This document shows positions 14,328 to 20,997 of a stretch of DNA of 23,548 bases, in pieces (the first letter of the stretch is position 1; each line of letters starts with the position of its first letter). The notes beneath the pieces were generated by a model. That model made no database searches and was not told the DNA's origin. It saw only the letters and a program-made list of their open reading frames with translations. The DNA is from JBBDZE01 sp040900345. GTDB taxonomy: Bacteria > Patescibacteriota > Minisyncoccia > Spechtbacterales > 2-12-FULL-38-22. The DNA lies in contig JBBDZE010000021.1 in NCBI GenBank assembly GCA_040900345.1, positions 1-23,548 on the forward strand, given 5' to 3'. The translations under genes were made by a program, and so were the position numbers.

Positions 14328-15009
14328 CTTCGCTTAACCGATGATAGCTATTTTCCTGCGCTTGTTCCTCGGCAACGTGAGCGGCCATGCCGACCACGCG
14401 GGCGATAATAAAGAGAGATTTACCCAAGGAAGCGTCCAGACCAAGCTCCAGCATGCAGGCGGCCATGGCGCCGTCGATGTTCAATGGCAAATGCTTGCCG
14501 GTCTTTTCTTTCAATGCCACCTCAATGGCGTAGGCCCGTTCAAATGCCGCGCCCAAAAAGCCAAGTTCTTTGGCCTTTTCGCGTAGCGCCGTGGCGCGGG
14601 GGTCTTCGTCTTTGTATATCTTGTGGCCGTAGCCGGGAATTATTTTTTGCGCGGCCACCATGGCGGTAGCGTCCTCTTGGCTTGCCAGAAGACGCGCGGC
14701 CGCCTCCACTGCCCCGCCGTGGTTCTCGCCTATCGTTAACACGCCCGCGGCCAGTGCCGCGCTGGTTGTACCGCCGGTGGAGGCTACCGTGCGGGGCACA
14801 AAAATGGAAGGGGCTTCAATGCCGTTTTCTATCGCTGCCACCAACATGGCCTCCAACAGTTGACGCTCGTTGTCGTTTGGAAAAGAGCCCTTGAGTATTA
14901 AAAAGATGACCTCGCCAAAGGAATGCTTATCAATAAGGTCCACGACCGACATACCATAAATGCGGTGTTCGCCGTTTTGGGTTGTGCTGATGCGGGTTTT
15001 GAAATCCAT
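14305..15009 (-). CDS. stand-alone citryl-CoA lyase (citrate-synthase-fold domain of ATP citrate lyase)
   Basis: 234-aa citrate-synthase-superfamily protein predicted to split citryl-CoA into acetyl-CoA and oxaloacetate. Catalytic residues are visible: His97 in TIGENHGGA, His129 in IPGYGHKIYKDEDPRA, Asp179 in LPLNIDGAMAA. LNxDG, the KTRIS...IYGM start, and ALAAGVLTIG...GGAxxAAA follow the C-terminal domain of ATP citrate lyase rather than true citrate synthase (which has NVDFYS and is about 150 residues longer). The size is near that of Hydrogenobacter citryl-CoA lyase (Ccl). The frame is open to 15060, but the ATG at 15009 gives the family N-terminus and lies 10 nt after the stop of the CoA-ligase alpha-type gene. 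It is followed by the overlapping beta-helix gene. Alternative: a minimal citrate synthase running the other way. Confidence 0.85.
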   Translation of the reverse strand: MDFKTRISTTQNGEHRIYGMSVVDLIDKHSFGEVIFLILKGSFPNDNERQLLEAMLVAAIENGIEAPSIFVPRTVASTGGTTSAALAAGVLTIGENHGGAVEAAARLLASQEDATAMVAAQKIIPGYGHKIYKDEDPRATALREKAKELGFLGAAFERAYAIEVALKEKTGKHLPLNIDGAMAACMLELGLDASLGKSLFIIARVVGMAAHVAEEQAQENSYHRLSEDDVTYEG

Positions 15010-15019
15010 GTTTGAAGTA

Positions 15020-15922
15020 TTACGAAAGAGTAGTTTGCAGAAGTTGAGGCACTTCGTCAACAGAACCGGCCACCTTGGCTCCCGCTTTACTCAATATGTC
15101 CATTTTAGCACGGGCCGACTCCTGATTGCCCGAAACGATGGCCCCGGCATGGCCCAGAACGGTATCTTGCGGTAGCGTTTCGGCGAATACCCCGGCGATT
15201 AACGCGACGACCGGCTTGCGAATCTTTCCCTGCGCTATGGCTTGGGCCAGCGCATTTTCATATGTGCCGCCGAGTTCTCCGAACACGACGATAACCTTGG
15301 TCTCCTCGTCTGCCTCAAACAGCGCGGCGATATCAACAAAATCCGAGCCAACAAGCATGTCGCCACCAATGCCCACCACGGTACTTTGGCCAAAACCCGC
15401 CTCGCTTAATACGCGGGAGATTTCAGCCGTCATGCCACCGCTCTTTGAAACAACTCCCACGTTGCCGGGCGTAAAAATGCTATGGACCTGCTCAGAGCTA
15501 CCAATACTGCCCACTTTCACCGTGTGGGCCGGTGCGATAATACCAACTGAGCTTGGCCCCACAAGACGCACGTTTGCCTTGCGCGCGTGGGCGATAAGTT
15601 CGGCTACGTCGGCCACGGGAATTTTCTCGGTAAGAATATCAATAAGCGGTATCCCCGCTTCAATAGCTTCCAAGGTAGCACTCCTGGCAAACTGCGCGGG
15701 CACGGCCACGAGCGAGGCATTTATGCCCTCGTGCTCCTCCATGGCCTCGCGCACGCTATCGTAGACGGGCACGCCTTCAACCTCCTGGCCGCCCTTGCCG
15801 GGTGTCACGCCCGCCACAACAGCTGTGCCGTACTTGAGCATTTCGGTTGCCGCACGCGACCCTTCCTTGCCGGTAATACCCTGCACAAGCAGACGGGTGT
15901 TGTTGTTGATGAGAATACTCAT
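15020..15922 (-). CDS. citryl-CoA synthetase small subunit-like (succinyl-CoA synthetase alpha / ACL CoA-ligase domain)
   Basis: 300-aa CoA-ligase subunit carrying the phosphorylated His and the CoA site. GITGKEG (15-21) is the CoA-binding start, VTPGKGG (39-45) follows, and the active His is His258 in LGHAGAIVSG. Several family-splitting motifs side with ATP citrate lyase rather than succinyl-CoA synthetase: SKSGGMTAE (ACL SRSGGMSNE, SCS SRSGTLTYE), GPSSVG (ACL GPATVG, SCS GPNCPG) and GELGGT (ACL GEIGGT, SCS GEIGGS). It corresponds to CcsB of the split Hydrogenobacter enzyme. The ATG at 15922 fits the family start; the frame continues upstream to a TTG at 16039. A weak TATACA -10 is at 16000-16005. 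It lies downstream of an inserted gene with its own hairpin, so it probably needs its own promoter. Confidence 0.85.
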   Translation of the reverse strand: MSILINNNTRLLVQGITGKEGSRAATEMLKYGTAVVAGVTPGKGGQEVEGVPVYDSVREAMEEHEGINASLVAVPAQFARSATLEAIEAGIPLIDILTEKIPVADVAELIAHARKANVRLVGPSSVGIIAPAHTVKVGSIGSSEQVHSIFTPGNVGVVSKSGGMTAEISRVLSEAGFGQSTVVGIGGDMLVGSDFVDIAALFEADEETKVIVVFGELGGTYENALAQAIAQGKIRKPVVALIAGVFAETLPQDTVLGHAGAIVSGNQESARAKMDILSKAGAKVAGSVDEVPQLLQTTLS

Positions 15923-16045
15923 TGGAAAAGCTTTGAGCTTCGAGCTGTTAGCTTCAAGGAAGCACCCAATCGCTTCACTATGTACAATACTATCACAGTT
16001 GTATACAGCACCACCTACCCCATGGGGCAAGATGTTCAATAAATA

Positions 16046-16082
16046 CTTCGGCCCCGCTCCGTCTAACGGAACGGGGCCGAAG
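16046..16082 (-). terminator. 17-bp hairpin after the inserted unknown gene
   Basis: The arms 16046-16062 and 16066-16082 pair with a single mismatch around a 3-nt loop, 55 nt past the stop of the 187-aa gene. On the minus strand it is followed by TATTTATT, a modest T-rich tail. Confidence 0.65.
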
Positions 16083-16137
16083 GGCTAAGGCCAAGGACCA
16101 AAACCCGCATCGCCTACGCGACTGTTTCGTATACCGG

Positions 16138-16701
16138 CTATGAGCGGGCTACGAGAAGCCGAACCTTCGGCGTGAAGCCGAGCTCCGGGAAGGCGTCTCC
16201 CTTCTCCCAGAACTGTTCTCGAATTTGACGAACAAAGGGCATCGCTACCTTGCCGCTTTGCACACGCCAGGTCGTCTCGGGGAAAACGATGTATTCCCCT
16301 TCCGGAAACCACTCTTCTGGAATCTCTTGTGCGTGCTCTTCCAGATATTCAGCCGTGTGTTGGCCAAATCTGGAGTTGAGGGAGACTGCACGTTCGACCA
16401 ACTCCTCGCCGCTATAGTTCGTCTTGCCCTCCTCAAACGGCGCGACGAGGGCAAGCTGGGAGACGGTCAGACCTTCGGGATGCGGCGGCCCCTCGTTCAG
16501 GAGTTCGCACATCTCCTCGATGAGCCGATCGTTTCTGAATCGAGGACGAGGAAAATCGCCTCTGAGCGCAAGCTCGACCAGATTCAGGGCGGCTTGCAAG
16601 CTTTCCCAATCAGGAGGCCTGCCCCCTCGCTGATTTAAGCGTTGCAAGAATCCAGTATATCGCCGTGCCAATAGCCCGTATTCTTCATCCGAGAGGCTCA
16701 C
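16138..16701 (-). CDS. unknown 187-aa protein inserted in the citrate-lyase cluster
   Basis: I do not recognise this protein. It is soluble with no signal peptide or membrane segment. The N-terminal half looks helical and charged (DEEYGLLARRYTGFLQRLNQ, LQAALNLVELALRGDF), and the C-terminal half has strand-like stretches (EYIVFPETTWRVQ, PKVRLLVARS). One cysteine, no metal-ligand cluster, no known active-site motif. The start is GTG at 16701 with GGAAGG about 8 nt upstream. It has a clear promoter (16756-16784) beginning 15 nt after the stop of the upstream gene, and a strong hairpin after it. It therefore forms a closed unit placed between the two citryl-CoA synthetase subunit genes. It is probably acquired or mobile cargo rather than part of the pathway, though this is an inference. 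Confidence 0.7.
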   Translation of the reverse strand: MSLSDEEYGLLARRYTGFLQRLNQRGGRPPDWESLQAALNLVELALRGDFPRPRFRNDRLIEEMCELLNEGPPHPEGLTVSQLALVAPFEEGKTNYSGEELVERAVSLNSRFGQHTAEYLEEHAQEIPEEWFPEGEYIVFPETTWRVQSGKVAMPFVRQIREQFWEKGDAFPELGFTPKVRLLVARS

Positions 16702-16755
16702 GTTTACTGCCTTCCACTATCCATGCAGTCGTCGCAAAGAACATGCGGCGCTCTT

Positions 16756-16784
16756 CCGATACCACCACCTTCGCCTCCTGTCAA
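16756..16784 (-). promoter_or_regulatory. promoter of the inserted 187-aa gene
   Basis: On the minus strand TTGACA (16779-16784, perfect -35), 17-nt spacer, TATCGG (16756-16761), with TG one base before the -10. The predicted leader is about 48 nt. Confidence 0.6.
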
Positions 16785-16798
16785 TGACACTTACTCTC

Positions 16799-17875
16799 CT
16801 ATTCTTTTGAACCGAGCTGATACGAAAGCTCCACCACAATCCTCGCCGACTCGTCCATAGAGGTTTCGGGGCCATAGAGGTGCAGGTTAAAGCCTTCCTT
16901 TTCGGCGACTTCTTTCAGCATGGCAAACGCCTCTTTTTGGCGCGGGCCGTCGCGGCGTACCACGATGGGGTAGGTAGGCTTGGGTGTGAGCATACGCAGG
17001 CCTTCCACAAAACCCGTCATGGTCTCGTAGATGTCCGTGAAGTTGGCCGTACCGCCAATGGTCCAGCAACCTTTCAGGCCCGGCTTGGAAAGTACCTTTT
17101 GGGTAAGTTCGGCCACAACCTCTTTGGGCGGATTGCCGGAATACTCCACATAGTTGGCCGGCTTGCCGCCATGGCGCATGAGGGCGTCAAGGTTTAACAG
17201 CGAGGCCCCCCCGCCCGAGGCCAACACGGCAATGTCTCCGGGCAAGTCTAAAAAGGGACGATAGGCGGGGTCTACGATGCTATCATCTTGTAGTATTTTA
17301 GCGTCGCCCGCAACGACACTGCCGTCCTCCCGCCAAAACAGCGGGTTTATTTCAGCTAACAGGAGACGTTCCTCAGCAAAGAGTTTCCATAACGCCAAGA
17401 CCACCCGGCTTATGGTATCACTGCGCTCTATGTCTGCTTGGCCCAGGGCGTCATTGACAAGCGCTTGCGAAACGCCCGCCAGCATATCAATGGGAGTAAT
17501 TTCTGCCTCATCCACGCCTGTACCGCCCTCCTTAGAAAGGGCCAGCACCGGCGTTCTGGTGTTCGTACTGTAACTAAAACTCACGTACAGTTCACGGCTG
17601 GCCGTTATCACCTCTTCGGCGAGTAACACTTCGGGAAGTATGCCATCGAATTCCGTCGCAAGTAGCCGATCGCGCGCGGCTGAAAAGTCTTCGGCGCGCT
17701 CTACCTTCACCACACCGCCACGAATCCCACGGTTGCTACTGGGCACTTGCGCTTTGAGCATAAAGGGCGCCCCAAAAGAGGGCTTCGTGGTTGTAGCACG
17801 CACCAATTCGCCGCGTGGAACGGGAATGCCATAACGGGCGAACAGTTCTTTCCCTTCGTGTTCGAGTAATTTCAT
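16799..17875 (-). CDS. citryl-CoA synthetase large subunit-like (ATP-grasp plus ACL citrate-binding domain)
   Basis: 358-aa subunit expected to bind ATP and citrate. Residues 1-205 are the ATP-grasp domain of the succinyl-CoA synthetase beta type (MKLLEHEGKELFARYGIPVP, KAQV, LLAEINPLF at 172-180, GDAKI at 190-194). Residues 206-358 match the citrate-binding domain of ATP citrate lyase: SGGGAS (220-225), ANYVEYSGNPP (240-250), GGTANFT (274-280, ACL GGSIANFT) and VVRRDGP (305-311, ACL VRRGGP). In human ACLY the Asn and Thr of ANFT and the Arg of VRR contact citrate, and all are kept here. Succinyl-CoA synthetase beta lacks these residues. It corresponds to CcsA. The ATG lies one base after the TGA of the adenylyltransferase gene, so they are co-transcribed. 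Confidence 0.88.
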   Translation of the reverse strand: MKLLEHEGKELFARYGIPVPRGELVRATTTKPSFGAPFMLKAQVPSSNRGIRGGVVKVERAEDFSAARDRLLATEFDGILPEVLLAEEVITASRELYVSFSYSTNTRTPVLALSKEGGTGVDEAEITPIDMLAGVSQALVNDALGQADIERSDTISRVVLALWKLFAEERLLLAEINPLFWREDGSVVAGDAKILQDDSIVDPAYRPFLDLPGDIAVLASGGGASLLNLDALMRHGGKPANYVEYSGNPPKEVVAELTQKVLSKPGLKGCWTIGGTANFTDIYETMTGFVEGLRMLTPKPTYPIVVRRDGPRQKEAFAMLKEVAEKEGFNLHLYGPETSMDESARIVVELSYQLGSKE

Positions 17876-17876
17876 A

Positions 17877-18314
17877 TCATTCTCTGCCGTGTGCTGTGCG
17901 CAGAAGCGATGTTTTGTACACTTCCGGATGATAGGCCTTGGCCCGCACGATGCGAGTTGCCGGCAACATATCAGCTACCCGCCCTTCGAGCCATTCAGAA
18001 ATATCCAACGCCTGGTCGTAGCCCAAACAAATGATATCAGGCGCATGTTCCTGAATGGGCCGCAGGTAGTCTTCCTTTCTGGCAACCGGCTTGCCAAGGA
18101 CCGCCTTATCCACGAACGGAAGCTTGGCAACGGCTGCAAGGCGCTCTTCCTGCGAATGCACAGCTGGGCGATGCTTTACTCGCTCGACGGCCTGGTCACA
18201 CGCGACCAATACCACCAGTTCGTCGCCCAATGCTTTTGCCTGCTGTAGGTAGTTTATTTGCCCCTCGTGCAACAGGTCAAACGTGCCGAAGGCAAGAACG
18301 CGCGTATGCTTCAT
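17877..18314 (-). CDS. FAD synthetase-like nucleotidyltransferase (archaeal RibL / GCT family) with altered HxGH
   Basis: 145-aa Rossmann-like nucleotidyltransferase that would transfer a nucleotide from ATP or CTP. VLAFGTFDLLHEGQINYL (6-23) is the signature region. The usual HxGH is H16-E-G-Q19, so the second catalytic His is replaced by Gln. ELVVLVACDQAVERVK...RPAV..EERLAAV, VDKAVLG, PDIICLGYDQ (92-101) and YKTSLLR near the end follow archaeal FAD synthetase more closely than glycerol-3-phosphate cytidylyltransferase. The frame is open to 18386, but the ATG at 18314 fits the family start and follows a -10-like TATACC. It is the first gene of the citrate-lyase unit and shares a divergent promoter region with the hydrolase gene. 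Substrate uncertain. Confidence 0.8.
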   Translation of the reverse strand: MKHTRVLAFGTFDLLHEGQINYLQQAKALGDELVVLVACDQAVERVKHRPAVHSQEERLAAVAKLPFVDKAVLGKPVARKEDYLRPIQEHAPDIICLGYDQALDISEWLEGRVADMLPATRIVRAKAYHPEVYKTSLLRTAHGRE

Positions 18315-18324
18315 AAGTACTTCT

Positions 18325-18353
18325 GGTATAGCACGCCAATACAAAATTACCAA
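18325..18353 (-). promoter_or_regulatory. promoter of the citrate-lyase unit
   Basis: On the minus strand TTGGTA (18348-18353), 17-nt spacer, TATACC (18325-18330), ending 10 nt before the ATG at 18314. The leader would be only a few nucleotides. It overlaps the divergent promoter region of the gene at 18377. Confidence 0.45.
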
Positions 18354-18362
18354 CGCCTGTAT

Positions 18363-18368
18363 TACAAT
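18363..18368 (+). promoter_or_regulatory. -10 box of the membrane-hydrolase gene, near-leaderless
   Basis: TACAAT (18363-18368) ends 8 nt before the ATG at 18377. No convincing -35 was found and there is no Shine-Dalgarno. Confidence 0.45.
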
Positions 18369-18376
18369 ATGGATAT

Positions 18377-19963
18377 ATGGTTGCAACGCTCGGAATTGTG
18401 GCCAACGTCGCCATACGGTTGGGCATTATCTACTTCCTTGGAGAGGTCTGGCTTTTTCCCGACGACCCGCGTTTTGCGGGCAAGGCGATTCCGCTGCGCA
18501 ATACCATCATCGTATTGAGTTTTAGCCTGCTCTTTCCGCTTCTTTATTGGTGGCGCAAAAAATGGCCGCGCTATCCGTGGTGGCTCGACAACCTCTACCT
18601 TTCCATATTCTTGCTGGATATGGCGGGCAACTCATTCAACCTCTACGACCGCCTCTTTTACTTTGACCTTATCCCGCACTTCCACGGCACCGGCGCCATT
18701 GCGGCCGTGCTGTTTGGCGCATTCGGCTTTGGCCCGCTCCTTGCCGTCGGCGTAGCGCACATTATACATACCGTGCTGGAAGCGCAGGAGTACTACACCG
18801 ACGTGCTCTTTGGCACCCATAACGTGCGCGGCACGTTTGACGTTGTGAACGATTTGCTCATGGGCCTGCTTGGGGCGGGCCTCTACGTGGGCCTATACCT
18901 GTGGCTCCGTCGTGGCAGGCCAGTGACCAAGCGCTGGGTTCTGGCGGCGGTTATCGCCGCGCTCTCGTTCCTGTTGGTCCTGGGCATCATATTCCGCGGC
19001 CCGCTGGGAACTCATGCCAAGACCATACTCTTCGTCACCCAAGAGTTTCCTTCGCCCGTAAAACCGCTCACGTGGGTATCGGACGAACCTCGCCACGAAC
19101 AGGTCATCTTTGATTCCGACAACGGCCCTGTGGTGGGCGACCTCTTTATCCCCGCCGCCAATGAAGAACGCTACCCTGCGGTCATTATCACCCTCGGGGT
19201 ACGCATGGGCGATGAAAATTACCCCGTGCTACTGCATTTTGCCGAAACGCTCAGCCGCTTGGGCTATGTAGCGCTCTGGCCGCGGCTTGAAACGGTTGAG
19301 CGTCGCCAAGAGCATTTTGAGCGCCCGGAGACATTTGTCGCCGCCTATCAGTATTTGCAACATGGTGCGCCAGTCGCGGTGGAACGCACGTCATTTGTAG
19401 GATTTTCCGTGGGCTCGTCGCTCGGCTTTGTCGCGGCCAGCGACTCGGCCATTGCCGATGATGTGCACGGACTCGTCTTCTTCGGTGGCTACTACGATCT
19501 CATTGAGTACACCACGGCTGTCGCCACGCGTAGCGCAACATACCAAGGCAGAGCAACGCCATGGGAGCCCAGCGAAGAGACGGCTGATACGATGCCTCGC
19601 GCTATCGTGGCGCTCGGCGCCGAGCCACTTGTACCTATCTTTGAAACAAACGACCGCGCGCGTATAGCAAAAATAATCGCCGCCGCCCCCCAACAACAAC
19701 GCGACGCCTTAGCCGCCATGAGCCCTGCCGGGCATGTTGATGCCTTTGGGGCACGGCTATTCATTCTGCACGACGAAAGCGATTCCTTCGTTCCCTATCA
19801 GGAGTCATTAAAACTGTACGATTCCATGCGCGAGCGGACCGAAGCCACACTTTTGATTACCAACCTCTTTGAGCACGTTCAGGTGCAGAGCGTCTCGTTC
19901 GGAACGCTTGGCGAGATGAAGAGGGTATATGGGTTCCTCTACCACATACTACGGTTTCTGTGA
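18377..19963 (+). CDS. membrane-anchored alpha/beta hydrolase (dienelactone-hydrolase-like) fused to a multi-TM domain
   Basis: 528-aa fusion. Residues 1-207 hold about six membrane segments with conserved-looking polar spots (LDMAGNSFNLYDR, FDLIPHFHGTG, HIIHTVLEAQEYY, GTFDVVNDLLMGLLGAG). The layout of His and Asp in the helices recalls the YjdF/DUF2238 membrane family, a weak match. Residues 235-528 are an alpha/beta hydrolase: nucleophile Ser344 in GFSVGSS, Asp469 in LHDESDSFVP and His500 in NLFEHVQ form a plausible triad. The strand order and the GxSxGS elbow fit the dienelactone hydrolase group. The catalytic domain would face one side of the membrane and act on a small ester or lipid-like substrate. 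Starts near-leaderless after TACAAT, diverging from the citrate-lyase unit. Substrate unknown. Confidence 0.78.
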   Translation: MVATLGIVANVAIRLGIIYFLGEVWLFPDDPRFAGKAIPLRNTIIVLSFSLLFPLLYWWRKKWPRYPWWLDNLYLSIFLLDMAGNSFNLYDRLFYFDLIPHFHGTGAIAAVLFGAFGFGPLLAVGVAHIIHTVLEAQEYYTDVLFGTHNVRGTFDVVNDLLMGLLGAGLYVGLYLWLRRGRPVTKRWVLAAVIAALSFLLVLGIIFRGPLGTHAKTILFVTQEFPSPVKPLTWVSDEPRHEQVIFDSDNGPVVGDLFIPAANEERYPAVIITLGVRMGDENYPVLLHFAETLSRLGYVALWPRLETVERRQEHFERPETFVAAYQYLQHGAPVAVERTSFVGFSVGSSLGFVAASDSAIADDVHGLVFFGGYYDLIEYTTAVATRSATYQGRATPWEPSEETADTMPRAIVALGAEPLVPIFETNDRARIAKIIAAAPQQQRDALAAMSPAGHVDAFGARLFILHDESDSFVPYQESLKLYDSMRERTEATLLITNLFEHVQVQSVSFGTLGEMKRVYGFLYHILRFL

Positions 19964-20007
19964 GGCTGCATATCGAGGGTGCATCCTACCTCTGCACCCC
20001 TGCCCTC

Positions 20008-20061
20008 CTCCTATCATCTGGAAATACTTCACGGTCGTGAAGTATTTCCAGATGATAGGAG
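20008..20061. repeat. 54-bp palindrome, copy 2 of the dispersed element
   Basis: 27-nt arms, perfect except for the central G/T pair at 20034/20035. The core ATCTGGAAATACTTCACG is identical to the copy at 8580-8633. It starts 44 nt after the plus-strand hydrolase stop and ends 5 nt before the stop of the minus-strand small membrane protein gene, again between convergent genes. Confidence 0.9.
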
Positions 20062-20066
20062 AATGC

Positions 20067-20306
20067 TCAAAGTTTCTTATAGAGCGTCCCTGTCAGAATA
20101 AGAGTTCCCACGCCAATGCCAAACAAGAGGAAGGGATTTTCCGAAAGACCGCTGCGATCCATAATGCCCTCAAACCCGTAGAAAGTCGCCACCAAACCGA
20201 AAGCGCCTAACAAGGTGAACAGCAGGGGGAAGCGCTGAAATGCCGCCTGTCGTTTTTCGGTAAGCTTTTTGACGTGTTCTTTGGGCAGGCCTTTGGTGGG
20301 AATCAT
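20067..20306 (-). CDS. small two-helix membrane protein, unknown
   Basis: 79-aa protein with a basic, soluble N-terminus (1-25: PTKGLPKEHVKKLTEKRQAAFQR) and two hydrophobic segments (about 27-46 and 58-75) joined by a short loop (EGIMDRSGLSENP), ending in YKKL. Both termini are probably cytoplasmic by the positive-inside rule. I do not recognise a family. The ATG at 20306 lies 3 nt after the pyrophosphatase stop, and a GAGGAGT ribosome site is embedded in the last codons of that gene, so the two are translationally coupled. Confidence 0.75.
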   Translation of the reverse strand: MIPTKGLPKEHVKKLTEKRQAAFQRFPLLFTLLGAFGLVATFYGFEGIMDRSGLSENPFLLFGIGVGTLILTGTLYKKL

Positions 20307-20309
20307 GCG

Positions 20310-20825
20310 TTACTCCTCGACGCTATCACTGATCTCCTTGAGTGCCGCGTCGCGGTCTTTAAAGTTTTGTACTTTCACCCACTTGCCGGGTTCGAGCTCT
20401 TTGTAGTGCTCAAAAAAGTGCTTTATTTTTGCGCGCTCGGGCTCAGGAATATCTTCCACGTCTTTGATATGCGCGAAGAACGGGTCTATCTTTTCGGTGG
20501 GTACAGCAATAATCTTGTGGTCCATGCCGCTTTCGTCCTCCATTTCCAAAACGCCCACTGGGCGGGCGGGCAGCACGCTGCCGGGCTGCACCGGGTGGGA
20601 TGAAAGCACGAGCACGTCTACCGGGTCGCCGTCGCCGGCTTTGGTGTGCGGGACCGAGCCATAGTTGAACGGAAACTGCATTGCCGTGTAGACCATGCGG
20701 TCTACCGTAACCAGGCCGCTTTCTTCATCGATCTCATATTTGATAGATGAGCCGGCAGGAATCTCTACCACCACGTTCACCTCTTCAGGAAAGTTCTTGC
20801 CTTTGGAAAGTTTGTCGAAGTTCAT
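20310..20825 (-). CDS. ppa: inorganic pyrophosphatase, family I
   Basis: Soluble Mg2+-dependent enzyme that hydrolyses pyrophosphate to phosphate and pulls biosynthetic reactions forward. At 171 aa it matches bacterial family I enzymes (E. coli 175 aa). Visible motifs are the start region VVVEIPAGSSIKYE (with the active-site E and K), FPFNYGSVP (51-59), the signature DGDPVDVLV (65-73) with its three metal-binding Asp residues, and MDHKIIAV (101-108). The ATG at 20825 is 6 nt after a TAATAC -10-like box with no Shine-Dalgarno, suggesting a leaderless mRNA. It is co-transcribed with the small membrane protein gene. Very secure. Confidence 0.97.
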   Translation of the reverse strand: MNFDKLSKGKNFPEEVNVVVEIPAGSSIKYEIDEESGLVTVDRMVYTAMQFPFNYGSVPHTKAGDGDPVDVLVLSSHPVQPGSVLPARPVGVLEMEDESGMDHKIIAVPTEKIDPFFAHIKDVEDIPEPERAKIKHFFEHYKELEPGKWVKVQNFKDRDAALKEISDSVEE

Positions 20826-20831
20826 ATATGC

Positions 20832-20837
20832 GTATTA
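20832..20837 (-). promoter_or_regulatory. -10-like box of ppa, leaderless start
   Basis: Minus-strand TAATAC ends 6 nt before the ATG at 20825. Evidence is spacing plus hexamer only; no -35 is clear. Confidence 0.35.
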
Positions 20838-20949
20838 CTAATGCTGTTATTAGCGTAGCGAAAAAGCGCCTTGTGTGCAACTAGCCAACCCGCTAAGATA
20901 TGCCGTACGAATGATTGCGGGCGCGTTGACAGTGTCCGCATAAACATGC

Positions 20950-20974
20950 GCGCCCCGTCTTTTGGACGGGGCGC
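20950..20974 (-). terminator. 10-bp GC-rich hairpin after the 219-aa gene
   Basis: The arms 20950-20959 and 20965-20974 pair perfectly (GCGCCCCGTC with GACGGGGCGC), 23 nt past the stop of the unknown gene. The minus-strand tail GCATGTTTATG is only weakly T-rich. Confidence 0.6.
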
Positions 20975-20997
20975 AGAATGGCTGGATGATGGGCCAG

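Noticed and set aside
14305..17875. Reading the three genes as succinyl-CoA synthetase plus citrate synthase
   Set aside because: Motifs of the citrate-binding domain (ANFT, VRR), SKSGGM, GELGGT, LNIDG and the short length of the lyase fit ATP citrate lyase / citryl-CoA synthetase better.
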